Positions 21,368-31,881 of a stretch of DNA of 64,000 nt are shown here, piece by piece; the stretch's first letter is position 1, and the number at the start of each line of letters is the position of its first letter. Under the pieces are notes generated by a model. The model was not told where the DNA came from. It was given only the letters and a program-made list of their open reading frames with translations, and did not search any database. Position numbers and translations under genes: made by a program. The stretch comes from Qipengyuania seohaensis (GTDB lineage Bacteria > Pseudomonadota > Alphaproteobacteria > Sphingomonadales > Sphingomonadaceae), in contig NZ_CP024920.1 of NCBI RefSeq assembly GCF_002795865.1, forward strand, positions 62,001 to 126,000, in the 5' to 3' direction.

Positions 21368-23511
21368 TGGGGATATTTTCGCGCAGGAGCGGCATTGCAG
21401 GTCGGCAGAAGGACCTGGTTAGCCAGACCACGCTTGAAAACGCATTCGATCGGCGCACCTTCGTGGTCGCTGCCGGAATGGGCGGTCTTGGTACCATTCT
21501 GGCCGCGCGCATGGCCTACATCGCCATTGCGGAAAACGAGCGTTGGGTGCTGGAGTCGGAGAGCAACCGCGTCAACCTGTCCCTGATCCCGCCGCGCCGT
21601 GGCTGGATTCTCGACCGGAACGGAGCCCCCCTCGCTTCCAATCGTGCCGACTTTCGCGTCGATGTCATTCCCGACCGGATGAAGGATGCGGAAAAGACGA
21701 TCGACCAGCTGGCGGAAATCCTCGACCTTGAAGCGACCACGGTTGCCGACATCACCAAGCGCATCGACGACGCGCGCGGTTTCCAGCCCATCGAGGTGGC
21801 GACGGGCCTGGATTACGACCAGTTCGCCGCCATTAGCGTGCGCTTGCCGGATCTTCCCGGTGTCGTTCCGCAGCGCGGTTTCTCGCGCTTCTATCCGACC
21901 GGGCCGAGCGTGGGGCATCTCATCGGATATGTCGGGCCGGCCTCGGCCGAGGAATACGAAGAGAACCCCGACCCCATCCTCATCACGCCGGGCTACAAGA
22001 TCGGCAAGGATGCGCTGGAAAAGCAGTTCGAGCAGGACCTTCGGGGCGAACCAGGCGCCCGCCGCGTCGAAGTAACGGCGTCCGGCAGGATCGTCCGCGA
22101 TCTCGAAACGCGCGAAGACATTCAGGGCGACCCCGTCCGCCTGACCATCGACGGCCCCTTGCAGGATTATGCAGCGCGCCGGATCGGCCTGGAGAGCGGA
22201 TCCTGCGTGGTCATGGACTGCGAGACAGGCGATATCCTGTGCATGGCATCCATGCCCAGTTTCGATCCCAACAGCTTTTCCGCAGGGATCGGCCGCGTCG
22301 AGTATTCGATGCTTCGCGATGACGAGCGCGTTCCCTTGCGCAACAAGGTCCTGAAAGGCCTTTACCCGCCGGGTTCTACCGTGAAACCAATGCATTGCAT
22401 GGCTTTCCTCGATGCAGGTGTGAAGCCCGAAGAATCCATCATGTGCAATGGCGGGCGGCGCATCGGCAATCGCTTCTTCAATTGCTGGAGCAATCACGGC
22501 CGGGTCGACATGGCCAAGGCGATCTACCAGAGCTGCGACAGCTATTTCTATCATTTCGCCCAACAGATCGGTTTCGCAAAAGTAGCGGAATGGGCCAGGA
22601 AAATGGGCCTTGGCGAGGAGTTCGATCTCCCCGTGACGAGCCAGTTTTACGGCACCGTCCCCTCGCCTGCTTGGAAAGAGCGCAAATTCGAACGCGAATG
22701 GCAGCCCTTCGACACGGTCAACTCCTCGATCGGTCAGGGCTATTACCTCACCAATCCTCTCCAATTGGCGGTGATGGCGGCGCGACTTGCAACGGGCGAC
22801 AGGGTCATGCCCCGACTGCGGCTGTCGGATGAAAAACCGAAGTTCGAGCACTTCGCCTTCAGCCCCGAGGAGATCGGTTACGTCCGACAGGCGATGAGCG
22901 ATACGGTCAACGGCCCCGGCACAGCGGGACGCGCGCGCCTGCCGTTCGATGACGTATTGATGGCCGGAAAGACGGGTACGGCGCAGGTGGTCTCGCTAAG
23001 CATATCCGACGGCAAAAGCGGACCGTGGAAATACCGCGATCACGGCTTGTTCGTGTTCTTTGCTCCCTTCGACAAACCGAAATATGCCGGTGCGGTCGTT
23101 ATCGAGCATGGCGGCGGGTCGGGCGCAGCCTATCCGATCGCCCGAGATGTCATGACCTTCATGTTCGATCCTGCGAAGGGGATGGAGGCACTGCGCGCGC
23201 TTGAATTGCAATGGGGTGGTACCGCGCAGGAAAGGCTCGACCGGAAATACCGCGCTTATGCGGCCGCAAACGGTGAGTCTGTACCGCCCGTCCCGACGCG
23301 GGACGAAGACATTTTCGACCAGGTCGAAGCGGAAGCAAGGGTAGCAGCACGTCAGCCAGAAGCGCTTGCCGAAGATGCGATCCAGCCACGGGTAGATACG
23401 CGTAGTGCGCAAGAAGTGAGTGACGCCTCTCCGCCCCCCCAAGCAGCGCCAGCGCCGACCAGTGCGCCGTCCGCGACACCCACACCCAGCAGCAGCCCGG
23501 CTCCCGAATGA
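21367..23511 (+). CDS. mrdA: Penicillin-binding protein 2, elongasome transpeptidase
   Basis: Cross-links peptidoglycan in lateral wall growth. 714 residues. N-terminal membrane anchor (about 36-57), PBP dimerisation domain (PPRRGWILDRNGAPLASN), transpeptidase domain with the Ser of YPPGSTVKPM (SxxK), SCDSYFYHFAQQIG (SxN-type box with Asp in place of Asn) and GKTGTAQV (KTG). The C-terminal ~50 residues are a Pro/Ala/Ser-rich tail. The start at 21367 is coupled to the mreD stop (TGATG); in-frame upstream codons overlap mreD and are rejected. Followed by rodA with a 4-base overlap. Confidence 0.95.
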   Translation: MGIFSRRSGIAGRQKDLVSQTTLENAFDRRTFVVAAGMGGLGTILAARMAYIAIAENERWVLESESNRVNLSLIPPRRGWILDRNGAPLASNRADFRVDVIPDRMKDAEKTIDQLAEILDLEATTVADITKRIDDARGFQPIEVATGLDYDQFAAISVRLPDLPGVVPQRGFSRFYPTGPSVGHLIGYVGPASAEEYEENPDPILITPGYKIGKDALEKQFEQDLRGEPGARRVEVTASGRIVRDLETREDIQGDPVRLTIDGPLQDYAARRIGLESGSCVVMDCETGDILCMASMPSFDPNSFSAGIGRVEYSMLRDDERVPLRNKVLKGLYPPGSTVKPMHCMAFLDAGVKPEESIMCNGGRRIGNRFFNCWSNHGRVDMAKAIYQSCDSYFYHFAQQIGFAKVAEWARKMGLGEEFDLPVTSQFYGTVPSPAWKERKFEREWQPFDTVNSSIGQGYYLTNPLQLAVMAARLATGDRVMPRLRLSDEKPKFEHFAFSPEEIGYVRQAMSDTVNGPGTAGRARLPFDDVLMAGKTGTAQVVSLSISDGKSGPWKYRDHGLFVFFAPFDKPKYAGAVVIEHGGGSGAAYPIARDVMTFMFDPAKGMEALRALELQWGGTAQERLDRKYRAYAAANGESVPPVPTRDEDIFDQVEAEARVAARQPEALAEDAIQPRVDTRSAQEVSDASPPPQAAPAPTSAPSATPTPSSSPAPE

Positions 23512-24626
23512 GCGGCATCGTTCCCGCACCCGTAGCCCGCCAGCCATGGCAGATGCTCTTTCCCCTGTTCGGCCTGATTGCGTTCGGCGCGCTCGTGCTG
23601 ACCTCGGCGGCTGCGGGCGATTTTTCACGTTATGCGGAATCGCATCTCGTGAGGTTCGGAATCTTTTTCGTCACGGCCGTCGTGATATCCCGGTTCTCGA
23701 AGGACCTCGTAAAATTCTTCGCCTATCCGGGCTACATCGTGGTGCTGCTGTTGCTCATGGCCGTTGAGATCATGGGTACGCTGGGCGGAGGAAGCCAGCG
23801 CTGGCTGGAGGTCGGACCGATCCGGATCCAGCCTTCCGAATTGATGAAACCTGCGGTCGTAGTTGCACTGGCCCGATTTTATGAGAGCCTGCCTGTGGGC
23901 ATGATCCCCACCTGGCGGGCCCTGATCCCGGCCGGGGCCATCATAGGCCTGCCGATGGCTTTCGTTCTCCTGCAGCCTGATCTGGGTACTTCGCTCGCGA
24001 TCGCATTTGGCGGAGGGCTGGTCATGTTCTTCGCAGGACTGCCGCTGCGTTGGTTCCTCATGGCGGGTGGCGCGGGCTTGGCTGCAATCCCGCTTGCCTT
24101 CTTTTTTGCGCTGAAACCTTACCAGCAGGACCGCGTCACCACGTTCCTTGATCCGGAAAGCGACCCGCTGGGCGAAGGGTATCAGATTACCCAGTCGAAG
24201 ATCGCAATCGGATCGGGCGGCCTGTTCGGCAAGGGTTTCAACGAAGGGTCGCAAAGCCACCTCAACTACCTGCCCGAACCGCATACCGACTTTGTCTTCG
24301 CGACCATGGCGGAAGAATGGGGATTTGCAGGCGGCCTGTTCGTGATTGGCGCGTTCGCCATCATCCTGAGATGGGGTTTCCGCGTCGCTCGGGACAGCGC
24401 TGATCGCTTTGGCAAGCTGCTGGCGGCTGGCATGACGGCAACGATTTTCTTCTATGTTTCCATCAACCTGATGATGGTGATGGGTCTTGCGCCGGTCGTG
24501 GGTATTCCCTTGCCCTTCGTGAGCCACGGCGGCAGTTCGATGATGACCAACATGATCTGTATCGGCGTCCTGATGATGGTTCACAGGTGGAACCTGAACG
24601 CGCCGAAACGCGGCTTGAAGGCATGA
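23508..24626 (+). CDS. rodA: Peptidoglycan glycosyltransferase RodA (SEDS family)
   Basis: Polymerises lipid II in complex with PBP2. 372 residues with about ten membrane segments. SEDS marks: GGSQRWLEVGPIRIQPSEL, LLQPDLGTSLAIAFGG (with the functional Asp), and GIPLPFVSHGGSSM near the end. ATGA overlap with mrdA. Last gene of the rod-shape operon. Confidence 0.96.
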   Translation: MSGIVPAPVARQPWQMLFPLFGLIAFGALVLTSAAAGDFSRYAESHLVRFGIFFVTAVVISRFSKDLVKFFAYPGYIVVLLLLMAVEIMGTLGGGSQRWLEVGPIRIQPSELMKPAVVVALARFYESLPVGMIPTWRALIPAGAIIGLPMAFVLLQPDLGTSLAIAFGGGLVMFFAGLPLRWFLMAGGAGLAAIPLAFFFALKPYQQDRVTTFLDPESDPLGEGYQITQSKIAIGSGGLFGKGFNEGSQSHLNYLPEPHTDFVFATMAEEWGFAGGLFVIGAFAIILRWGFRVARDSADRFGKLLAAGMTATIFFYVSINLMMVMGLAPVVGIPLPFVSHGGSSMMTNMICIGVLMMVHRWNLNAPKRGLKA

Positions 24627-24674
24627 TCGCGATTTAGGCCTTTTAATCCGAACGACAGCCGCTATATGAGCGCC

Positions 24675-24690
24675 TCCCCCGAGTCGGGGG
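24675..24690 (+). terminator. GC-rich hairpin between rodA and tRNA-Lys
   Basis: TCCCCC and CGGGGG flank GAGT, about 50 bases after the rodA stop. No T-run follows, so termination is uncertain; it could instead sit in the tRNA leader. Confidence 0.3.
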
Positions 24691-24733
24691 CCGCCCGCAC
24701 CACCGGGCCGGAGCGCGGTCAGACCGTGTGAGT

Positions 24734-24809
<76 letters not shown>

Positions 24810-24886
24810 TTTCCACTTCCCTCGTTAGTCAAACTAATCGTTGCGCTGAAGCGCGCAACCATTTTCGTGTGCGTCGTATATTTGAC

Positions 24887-24904
24887 ATCACATTTGAATG
24901 TGAT
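24887..24904. promoter_or_regulatory. Perfect 18-base palindrome ahead of ribB (candidate operator)
   Basis: ATCACATT-TG-AATGTGAT: two perfect 8-base arms around 2 bases, ending 12 bases before the ribB ATG. Its first base is the last base of TTGACA (24882-24887), which could be a -35 element. Position and symmetry suit a dimeric repressor site. Which protein binds is not known; the HTH-like N-terminus of the ribB product is one candidate. Confidence 0.55.
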
Positions 24905-24916
24905 TAGGCGGAATGG

Positions 24917-26155
24917 ATGAACACGATCGATAAAGTTCGCACTCTCGTCTCCCAAGGTCTGATGACCCGCGCCGGCCTTGCCCGTGCAGCGGGGCTGCAC
25001 GCCAACACCCTGCGCGATTGCACCGAGGACAGCTGGAACCCCACTGCCGACACACTGGCCAAGCTGGAAGCGTTTCTCGAGGCGAATGACGAGACGCCAG
25101 TAATCGTCGGCGCGGAAGAGATCATCGATGAGGCCCGTAACGGTCGGATGTTCATCCTGGTCGACGATGAAGACCGCGAGAACGAGGGCGATCTCATTAT
25201 TCCGGCTCAGATGGCAACGCCCAACGCCATCAACTTCATGGCGACGCACGGGCGGGGCCTGATCTGCCTCTCGCTCGATCGCAAGCGTGTCGAGGAACTC
25301 GGTCTCGAACCCATGAGTCGCGACAATCGCGAGAGCATGCAGACAGCCTTCACCACATCGATCGAGGCAAAGACCGGCGTGACCACCGGAATCAGCGCGG
25401 CCGACCGTTCGCGCACCGTTTCGGTCGCCATCGATGCGTCCAAGGGGCCGGACGACATCGTGACGCCCGGCCACGTCTTCCCCCTCACCGCACGCGATGG
25501 CGGGGTGCTGGTTCGCGCCGGGCATACGGAGGCTGCCGTGGACATCTCCCGTCTGGCGGGCCTGAATCCGTCGGGAGTGATCTGCGAGATCATGAACGAC
25601 GACGGCACCATGTCCCGGTTGGACGACCTGGTAGCTTTCGCTCGCAAGCACGACATGAAGATCGGCACGATCCGCGACCTGATCGAATACCGCATGCGTC
25701 ACGATCATCTGGTCGAGCGCATTGCCGAGGACACGTTCGAGTCCGATTACGGCGGCGACTGGAAGATGCTGACCTACCGCAACACGGTCGACGGCAGCGA
25801 ATCCTACGTCCTGCAAAAAGGCGACGTGAAGGAGGGCGAAGCCACCCTCACCCGCGTACATCCGATCTCGATCTTCGATGATGTGCTGGGTAAGCCGGGA
25901 CCGCGCAAACGCACTTTGCAGCGCGCCATGCAGGCCGTCGGTGACCATGGCTCGGGCGTCATCGTGATCATCACGGGCAGGCCCGCGAGCGGCTATGGCG
26001 AAAACGAAGCGCAGCGCAATGTCGGCATCGGTTCGCAGATCCTCGCCGACCTCGGCGTCGAGAACATGATCCTGCTCAGCAACTCACAACCCAATGTCGT
26101 CGCAATCGAAGGCTATGGCCTCAACATCGTCGATCATCGTCCCATTCCGGAGTAA
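24917..26155 (+). CDS. ribB: 3,4-dihydroxy-2-butanone-4-phosphate synthase with N-terminal HTH-like and cysteine-free C-terminal domains
   Basis: Makes the four-carbon precursor of riboflavin from ribulose-5-phosphate. 412 residues in three parts. Residues 1-55 look like an Xre/lambda-repressor-type HTH (TRAGLARAAGLHANTLRDC, then ADTLAKLEAFL). Residues ~65-260 are RibB, with DDEDRENEGDLI, the Mg/substrate loop, and RAGHTEAAVD. Residues ~260-412 correspond to the GTP cyclohydrolase II domain but lack all Cys, so they cannot bind its zinc and are probably inactive for that reaction (RibBX-like). ATG at 24917 follows AGGCGG by five bases. ribH follows at once. Confidence 0.93.
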   Translation: MNTIDKVRTLVSQGLMTRAGLARAAGLHANTLRDCTEDSWNPTADTLAKLEAFLEANDETPVIVGAEEIIDEARNGRMFILVDDEDRENEGDLIIPAQMATPNAINFMATHGRGLICLSLDRKRVEELGLEPMSRDNRESMQTAFTTSIEAKTGVTTGISAADRSRTVSVAIDASKGPDDIVTPGHVFPLTARDGGVLVRAGHTEAAVDISRLAGLNPSGVICEIMNDDGTMSRLDDLVAFARKHDMKIGTIRDLIEYRMRHDHLVERIAEDTFESDYGGDWKMLTYRNTVDGSESYVLQKGDVKEGEATLTRVHPISIFDDVLGKPGPRKRTLQRAMQAVGDHGSGVIVIITGRPASGYGENEAQRNVGIGSQILADLGVENMILLSNSQPNVVAIEGYGLNIVDHRPIPE

Positions 26156-26161
26156 GCACAG

Positions 26162-26584
26162 ATGGCCAATTTTCTCATCGTCGAAGCACGTTTCTACGAC
26201 CATCTGAACAACATGCTCATTGCAGGCGCCACCTCAGCGCTCGAGGCTGCAGGGCACTCGGTCGAAGTGTTGACAGTGCCGGGCGCGCTCGAAATTCCCG
26301 GCGCGATTTCGATGGCCGCAGACAGCGGCCGCTACGACGGCTTCGTCGCTATCGGTGTAGTCATACGAGGCGAGACCTATCACTTCGAGATCGTTGCGGG
26401 CGAGAGCGCACGCGGCATCATGGCGCTGACAATGGATGGCATCGCCATCGGCAATGGCATCATCACCGTCGAGAACGAGGAGCAAGCGCTCGCGCGGGCC
26501 GATGCGAGCCGGAAGGATAAGGGCGGCGAGGCTGCAAAGGCCGCGATCGCCCTGCTCGAATTGCAGGGCCGGTTCGCGAGTTAA
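26162..26584 (+). CDS. ribH: 6,7-dimethyl-8-ribityllumazine synthase
   Basis: Condenses the RibB product with the ribityl-amino-pyrimidine to give lumazine, the direct riboflavin precursor. 140 residues. [27 protein letters not shown] and [16 protein letters not shown] (catalytic His region) are family marks. The N-terminal extension found in many homologues is absent. Begins 6 bases after ribB; overlaps the convergent gene at 26581 by 4 bases. Confidence 0.96.
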   Translation: MANFLIVEARFYDHLNNMLIAGATSALEAAGHSVEVLTVPGALEIPGAISMAADSGRYDGFVAIGVVIRGETYHFEIVAGESARGIMALTMDGIAIGNGIITVENEEQALARADASRKDKGGEAAKAAIALLELQGRFAS

Positions 26585-27672
26585 GCAGAACCGTCGAGCA
26601 TCTCGGTCAATCCGAGCGGGGCAAACGGCCCCATTATCAGCTGTTCGAACACGCCGATTCCGCTCCTGCCGTCGCTTCCCGTAACCCTTACGGGTATCTG
26701 GACATGAACGTTTTCCGGCTTGAGCGGGTCGACACCGGCGAGGTCGATGTCCTCGCGCGATACGCGCAATGGTCCATGGTGCAGGCCATGGCCCCACTCG
26801 GGGTGAGTATAGCCGATCCCGCGCATCTGGAAGCGGCCCAGCGGTTCGAACGTCACCTGCTCCGGCGCGCCCTTCACGGCGAGCGATAGCGTGCCTCCCG
26901 ATGGCCAGCGCGTGTCAGGTGCGAGCCGGGTGCGCATACTCCCAACTCCCTCGCTGATATCGCGGGCATCGGCCCCGTCCGGCGCCCATGCCGCGCGAGT
27001 GTTCCACGCCTCTCCATGCTCGTCGTTGTTCACATGGAAGAACAGGCTGCCTTTATCGAAATTGATCGGCGTCCACTGCCAGAAAAACCCTGGCAATTGA
27101 TGGCCGGGTATCGGCTGGGGATCACTGGCACCGATCGGTCGAATACCCCAGCTGCGGTCGCGCGTTCCCGCCGTTCCCTGCGCCAGCGAATGACGCTCTC
27201 CGTCGAGTGAGATCCAGCCCGTCAGGTGACCGTTCTGGGTCATCCGCGTGTAGTCCATGAAAGCGCGCGGGCCGAGCCGGTGGGTAAAGCGCGGCTCTTC
27301 GATAGGGAATGCCCGGCCCGTGAAGACGAATTCGGCGGCGATGCCATCGGTCTCTTCCACGGTAACCTTGAGCGCGTGCAGCGGCTCGACGATTTCGATG
27401 GTTATCGGCCCGCAACGCAAGTCCATGCGCTGCATGCCCATTTCGGCTGAAGCATGGATGCAGTGCTGCGTGTCGCCTCTAATGAAACTGAAATGTGCAT
27501 CGACGATGTCGAGGTGCGGATAGACACCGAACGCCAGCGCAAAGAACCCGCTGCCGTCTGGCGCATAGCCATTGAAGAAATAGCGGTCATAGAAATTCCG
27601 GTCCGTGCCCGAATAGGCGATCGGTTCGGGCGTCTGATGGATCGGATAGTCGTCCCCGCGCGATAGAACCAT
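26581..27672 (-). CDS. Uncharacterised protein, possible CrtC/AttH-like lipocalin fold
   Basis: 363 residues, no signal peptide, beta-rich. It opens near [28 protein letters not shown] (split here: [12 protein letters not shown], then [16 protein letters not shown]) and has RSWGIRP in the middle, a motif seen in AttH/CrtC-type hydroxyneurosporene synthase relatives. Function unknown. The ATG overlaps the stop of the upstream phosphotransferase gene (TGATG), so the two proteins are likely made together. Such pairs may act on a lipid, isoprenoid or steroid-like substrate; this is inference only. Confidence 0.6.
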   Translation of the reverse strand: MVLSRGDDYPIHQTPEPIAYSGTDRNFYDRYFFNGYAPDGSGFFALAFGVYPHLDIVDAHFSFIRGDTQHCIHASAEMGMQRMDLRCGPITIEIVEPLHALKVTVEETDGIAAEFVFTGRAFPIEEPRFTHRLGPRAFMDYTRMTQNGHLTGWISLDGERHSLAQGTAGTRDRSWGIRPIGASDPQPIPGHQLPGFFWQWTPINFDKGSLFFHVNNDEHGEAWNTRAAWAPDGADARDISEGVGSMRTRLAPDTRWPSGGTLSLAVKGAPEQVTFEPLGRFQMRGIGYTHPEWGHGLHHGPLRVSREDIDLAGVDPLKPENVHVQIPVRVTGSDGRSGIGVFEQLIMGPFAPLGLTEMLDGSA

Positions 27673-28730
27673 CAATTCGCCTCCTTTAACGCCGTTATGC
27701 TGTCATGCAGAAGTGCCATTGCGCAAGCACCGCGCGCCATCGACAGAAAATTTGCATCGCCCCGTTCGGTCCTCTCGACGAAAGCCGCGCTGAAAACCGC
27801 GGTGGAAACTCCGTGAAGGATACCTGTGCGAAAATCTGCGGCTATGGCTGCGCGGCTGAGATCGACGCCGCGGGCTTTCATTTCGTAGAGATAAAGATCG
27901 AGCAATTCGTCTTCGTGCTCCAGACCAAGGTCACCGATCCCGCAGCCAAGGAAATAGCCGATATCGGTCATAGCCTTGCCAACCGTCACCGTTTGCCAAT
28001 CCAGGATAGCGACAGGCTCTGCACCTCCGTGGATATCGAACAGCATGTTATCGAGGCGGAAATCTCCATGCACCAGGCACTGCGGCTCGCTGTCTCGCTG
28101 GTGATATTGCGAAGACAGTGCGGCCAGTTCCTCGCACAGCGCCATGTATTCCGGCTCTAGCCGAGACCCGTATCTTTCCCGAAAAACGGCTTGCGCCTGC
28201 GGGTACATTGCCGCGACCTTCTCTCCCACGTCGAGCGCGGGCTGCAACCAGTCGGCCGAAAGCAGCTCGCTGTTCTCCCAACAGGGTGCGTGGATTGCGG
28301 CTGCCTGCCTGATCGCTGATTTTGCATCGGTGAGCGAGCATCCCGCGATCTGGTCGCCCTGCCGTGCCGGTCCGAGATCTTCGAAGATCAGGCAAAACCT
28401 TTGGCCATCATCGCAAACGTCGGCGAAATGAACCTTCGGAACCCTGACATCCAGTCGGGGCGCCGCTTCGCGGTAGAAATGGACTTCCTTGCTATAGAGT
28501 CCGAACAGCGCCGCAGTGGCGCGGCTGGTATCATCAGCGGCAGGAAATTTCGCGGCCAGGGTTACCGGCACTCGCGCGCCTGCATCAGGCCCTCGCAAGG
28601 TGATCCTCACGCTGTCACCGACCTGTCCGGTTCCAATCGGGGTCCAGCTGAGCCCGGTAATGTCTGCTTGAAGCAGCTCACCGATCCACGCGGCAGTAAT
28701 GTCGTCCGGGTGCCCCGGAATGTGATCCAT
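27672..28730 (-). CDS. Phosphotransferase-family (kinase-fold) protein
   Basis: 352 residues with the aminoglycoside-phosphotransferase/EcK-like fold. The N-lobe ends LIFEDLGPARQGDQI; the catalytic loop is LVHGDFRLDNMLFD (Brenner-type HGD..N) and the metal loop is AILDWQ. Family members phosphorylate small molecules such as ecdysteroids, choline or aminoglycosides, and the gene name cannot be decided. AGGGAGAGGG lies upstream of the ATG. Translationally coupled to the 26581-27672 gene, the likely functional partner. Confidence 0.85.
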   Translation of the reverse strand: MDHIPGHPDDITAAWIGELLQADITGLSWTPIGTGQVGDSVRITLRGPDAGARVPVTLAAKFPAADDTSRATAALFGLYSKEVHFYREAAPRLDVRVPKVHFADVCDDGQRFCLIFEDLGPARQGDQIAGCSLTDAKSAIRQAAAIHAPCWENSELLSADWLQPALDVGEKVAAMYPQAQAVFRERYGSRLEPEYMALCEELAALSSQYHQRDSEPQCLVHGDFRLDNMLFDIHGGAEPVAILDWQTVTVGKAMTDIGYFLGCGIGDLGLEHEDELLDLYLYEMKARGVDLSRAAIAADFRTGILHGVSTAVFSAAFVERTERGDANFLSMARGACAMALLHDSITALKEAN

Positions 28731-28816
28731 GCGAACGTAACCCTCTCCCTAGGTAGGAAAGGCTAGCCAGCCCATCACGGCATGGCAATGTACATCGTCT
28801 TATCCCGTCCACCGAA

Positions 28817-30423
<1,607 letters not shown>

Positions 30424-30425
30424 CT

Positions 30426-31064
30426 ATGGCCGACGAAAACACATCTACCGGTTCCACGAAGCGAACCACCACCACACGTAAGAAATCCACCACCCGCAAG
30501 GCGCCCACGAAAACCGTGGCGAAAAAGGGTGCAGCCAAGGAGAAGGCTCCAGTGACCAACACAGCAACCGACAACACCGCCGAAAACACTAATCCGCACC
30601 GCGCGGAAGCAAAGAGCCGCTTCAATGCAGCGCTCGAAGAGGCCAAGGCGGGCGCCGCCGCCCTGCGTGCAGAAGGCAAGGAACGCGCGAGCGCCGTACG
30701 TGGCCAGGCCAAGGGCAAGCGCGAAGATTGGGTCGACGAAGCCAAGGCTTACGGCGCAGATGCCCGCGTGAAGGGCAAGGAACTTGCAACCGAAGGCAAG
30801 GTGAAGACCAGTGAAGGTCTGCGCGCCCTCAGCCGCACGATCAGCGACAACGCTTACCAGGTCGACGAAAAGCTTGGTGCGAAGTACGGCGAATACGCCC
30901 GCTCTGCCTCCACGGCCCTGGAAGACTATGCCGGCAAGCTCGACGAAAAGAACGTCGATGACCTGGTCGAAGACGGACGCGAGTTCGTGCGCAAGAGCCC
31001 GGGCCTCGCGATCGGCATTGCGGCTGCGGCAGGTTTCGTGCTTTCACGCATTTTCCGTCGCTGA
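30426..31064 (+). CDS. Lys-rich membrane-anchored protein, DUF883/YqjD-like
   Basis: 212 residues. The first ~55 are Thr/Lys/Ala-rich and histone-like (TRKKSTTRKAPTKTVAKKG). The middle is a long Ala/Lys/Glu amphipathic helix. The end is a single membrane anchor with the DUF883 pattern (KSPGLAIGIAAAAGFVLSRI then FRR). E. coli YqjD and ElaB have the same build and tether ribosomes to the inner membrane in stationary phase; an equivalent role here is inference. First of four small genes behind an EcfG-type promoter. Confidence 0.75.
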   Translation: MADENTSTGSTKRTTTTRKKSTTRKAPTKTVAKKGAAKEKAPVTNTATDNTAENTNPHRAEAKSRFNAALEEAKAGAAALRAEGKERASAVRGQAKGKREDWVDEAKAYGADARVKGKELATEGKVKTSEGLRALSRTISDNAYQVDEKLGAKYGEYARSASTALEDYAGKLDEKNVDDLVEDGREFVRKSPGLAIGIAAAAGFVLSRIFRR

Positions 31065-31085
31065 TCGGTGAGCAAGGGGGGCTCG

Positions 31086-31517
31086 ATGCTCGAAGAAGAA
31101 GAGCGCGATAACGCGCCGTATGAAGGTCCGGTAGACTTGCCGGACGAGTATGAGCCCGAAGAAGAAGAGGCCGAATCTGTCGGCCCTTCCCTTGCAGACG
31201 ATGTCCTCGCGCTTCTTGAAGACGGCAAGACTTACGCCGAGGCCGAGATGGCCTACCAGAAGAGTCGCGCGGGATTTGCAGCAAACAGGATCAAGGGCGC
31301 CATAGCTTTCGGGCTTGGCGCCTTTGGCGTGCTTCACCTGGCGCTTATTGCCATGACCGTGGGTTTGGTGATTGCGTTGGTACCTCTTGTCGGCCCGTGG
31401 ATCGCAACGGCCATCGTCACTATTTCCCTGGTCGCTCTTGGTATCCTGTTGCTCAACCTGCTGAAGGGGCGGATCGAGGATATCCGCGATGCGTTTTCGG
31501 ATGAAGGACATGAGTGA
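31086..31517 (+). CDS. YqjE/DUF1469-type (holin-X-like) membrane protein
   Basis: 143 residues. Acidic N-terminus (EEEERDN... PEEEEAESV), then two adjacent membrane segments (LALIAMTVGLVIALVPLVG and ATAIVTISLVALGILLL). This is the arrangement of the so-called phage holin family/YqjE proteins, which are chromosomal and not phage genes. ATG 31086 is preferred to GTG 31068 because AAGGGGGG lies just ahead of it. Follows the YqjD-like gene after 21 bases, as yqjE follows yqjD in enterobacteria. Confidence 0.7.
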   Translation: MLEEEERDNAPYEGPVDLPDEYEPEEEEAESVGPSLADDVLALLEDGKTYAEAEMAYQKSRAGFAANRIKGAIAFGLGAFGVLHLALIAMTVGLVIALVPLVGPWIATAIVTISLVALGILLLNLLKGRIEDIRDAFSDEGHE

Positions 31518-31821
31518 TCGCAAGGCCCAGATGCTGGCGGATCGCCACTTGCGCAATTCCGCCAAGGCGCTTCTCGACGCGGACGTCGAGAATTTGAAGA
31601 CAACTTTCAGCGGCAAATCGCTGGGCGAACGCGCGCTTGATCGCGTGCGCGAAGGCGCGGTCGACGTTTACGAGGAAGCGGTCGAAGTTGCTGAAAACAA
31701 CAAGGGCGCGCTTGCCGCGCTTCTCGCCGCGGTAGTCGTGTGGTTTGCGCGCAACCCGATCCTCGCGATTTTCGGGCTTGAGCCTGAAGACGACGAAGAG
31801 ACAGCGCAGAGCGACGAGTAG
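31510..31821 (+). CDS. Small membrane-anchored protein, third gene of YqjD-like cluster
   Basis: 103 residues: a charged helical N-terminal part (ALDRVREGAVDVYEEAVEVA) and one membrane segment (NNKGALAALLAAVVVWFARN), ending in an acidic tail. Reads like a DUF883 relative or YqjK analogue, but I do not recognise a named family. It overlaps the previous gene by 8 bases. Alternative in-frame starts at 31489, 31501 and 31531 cannot be excluded. Confidence 0.65.
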   Translation: MSDRKAQMLADRHLRNSAKALLDADVENLKTTFSGKSLGERALDRVREGAVDVYEEAVEVAENNKGALAALLAAVVVWFARNPILAIFGLEPEDDEETAQSDE

Positions 31822-31823
31822 GC

Positions 31824-31849
31824 GGAACGTCCGCCCCCTTCAAATCGTT
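31824..31849 (+). promoter_or_regulatory. EcfG-type promoter internal to the YqjD-like cluster
   Basis: GGAAC (31824-31828), 17 bases, CGTT (31846-31849), immediately after the stop of the third gene and 32 bases before the ATG of the fourth. Exact match to the EcfG consensus. Confidence 0.65.
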
Positions 31850-31881
31850 GACTCAACGAACACAAATTCCGGAGAACAAAC

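Noticed and set aside
20851..22851. 666-codon minus-strand frame opposite mreD-mrdA
   Set aside because: Overlaps two certain genes and contains no domain.
24810..24916. FMN riboswitch ahead of ribB
   Set aside because: Only 107 bases lie between the tRNA and ribB, and none of the conserved RFN box segments is visible.
31086..31517. Phage holin, hence a prophage remnant
   Set aside because: The holin-X label belongs to chromosomal YqjE-type proteins; no other phage gene, integrase or att-like repeat is nearby.
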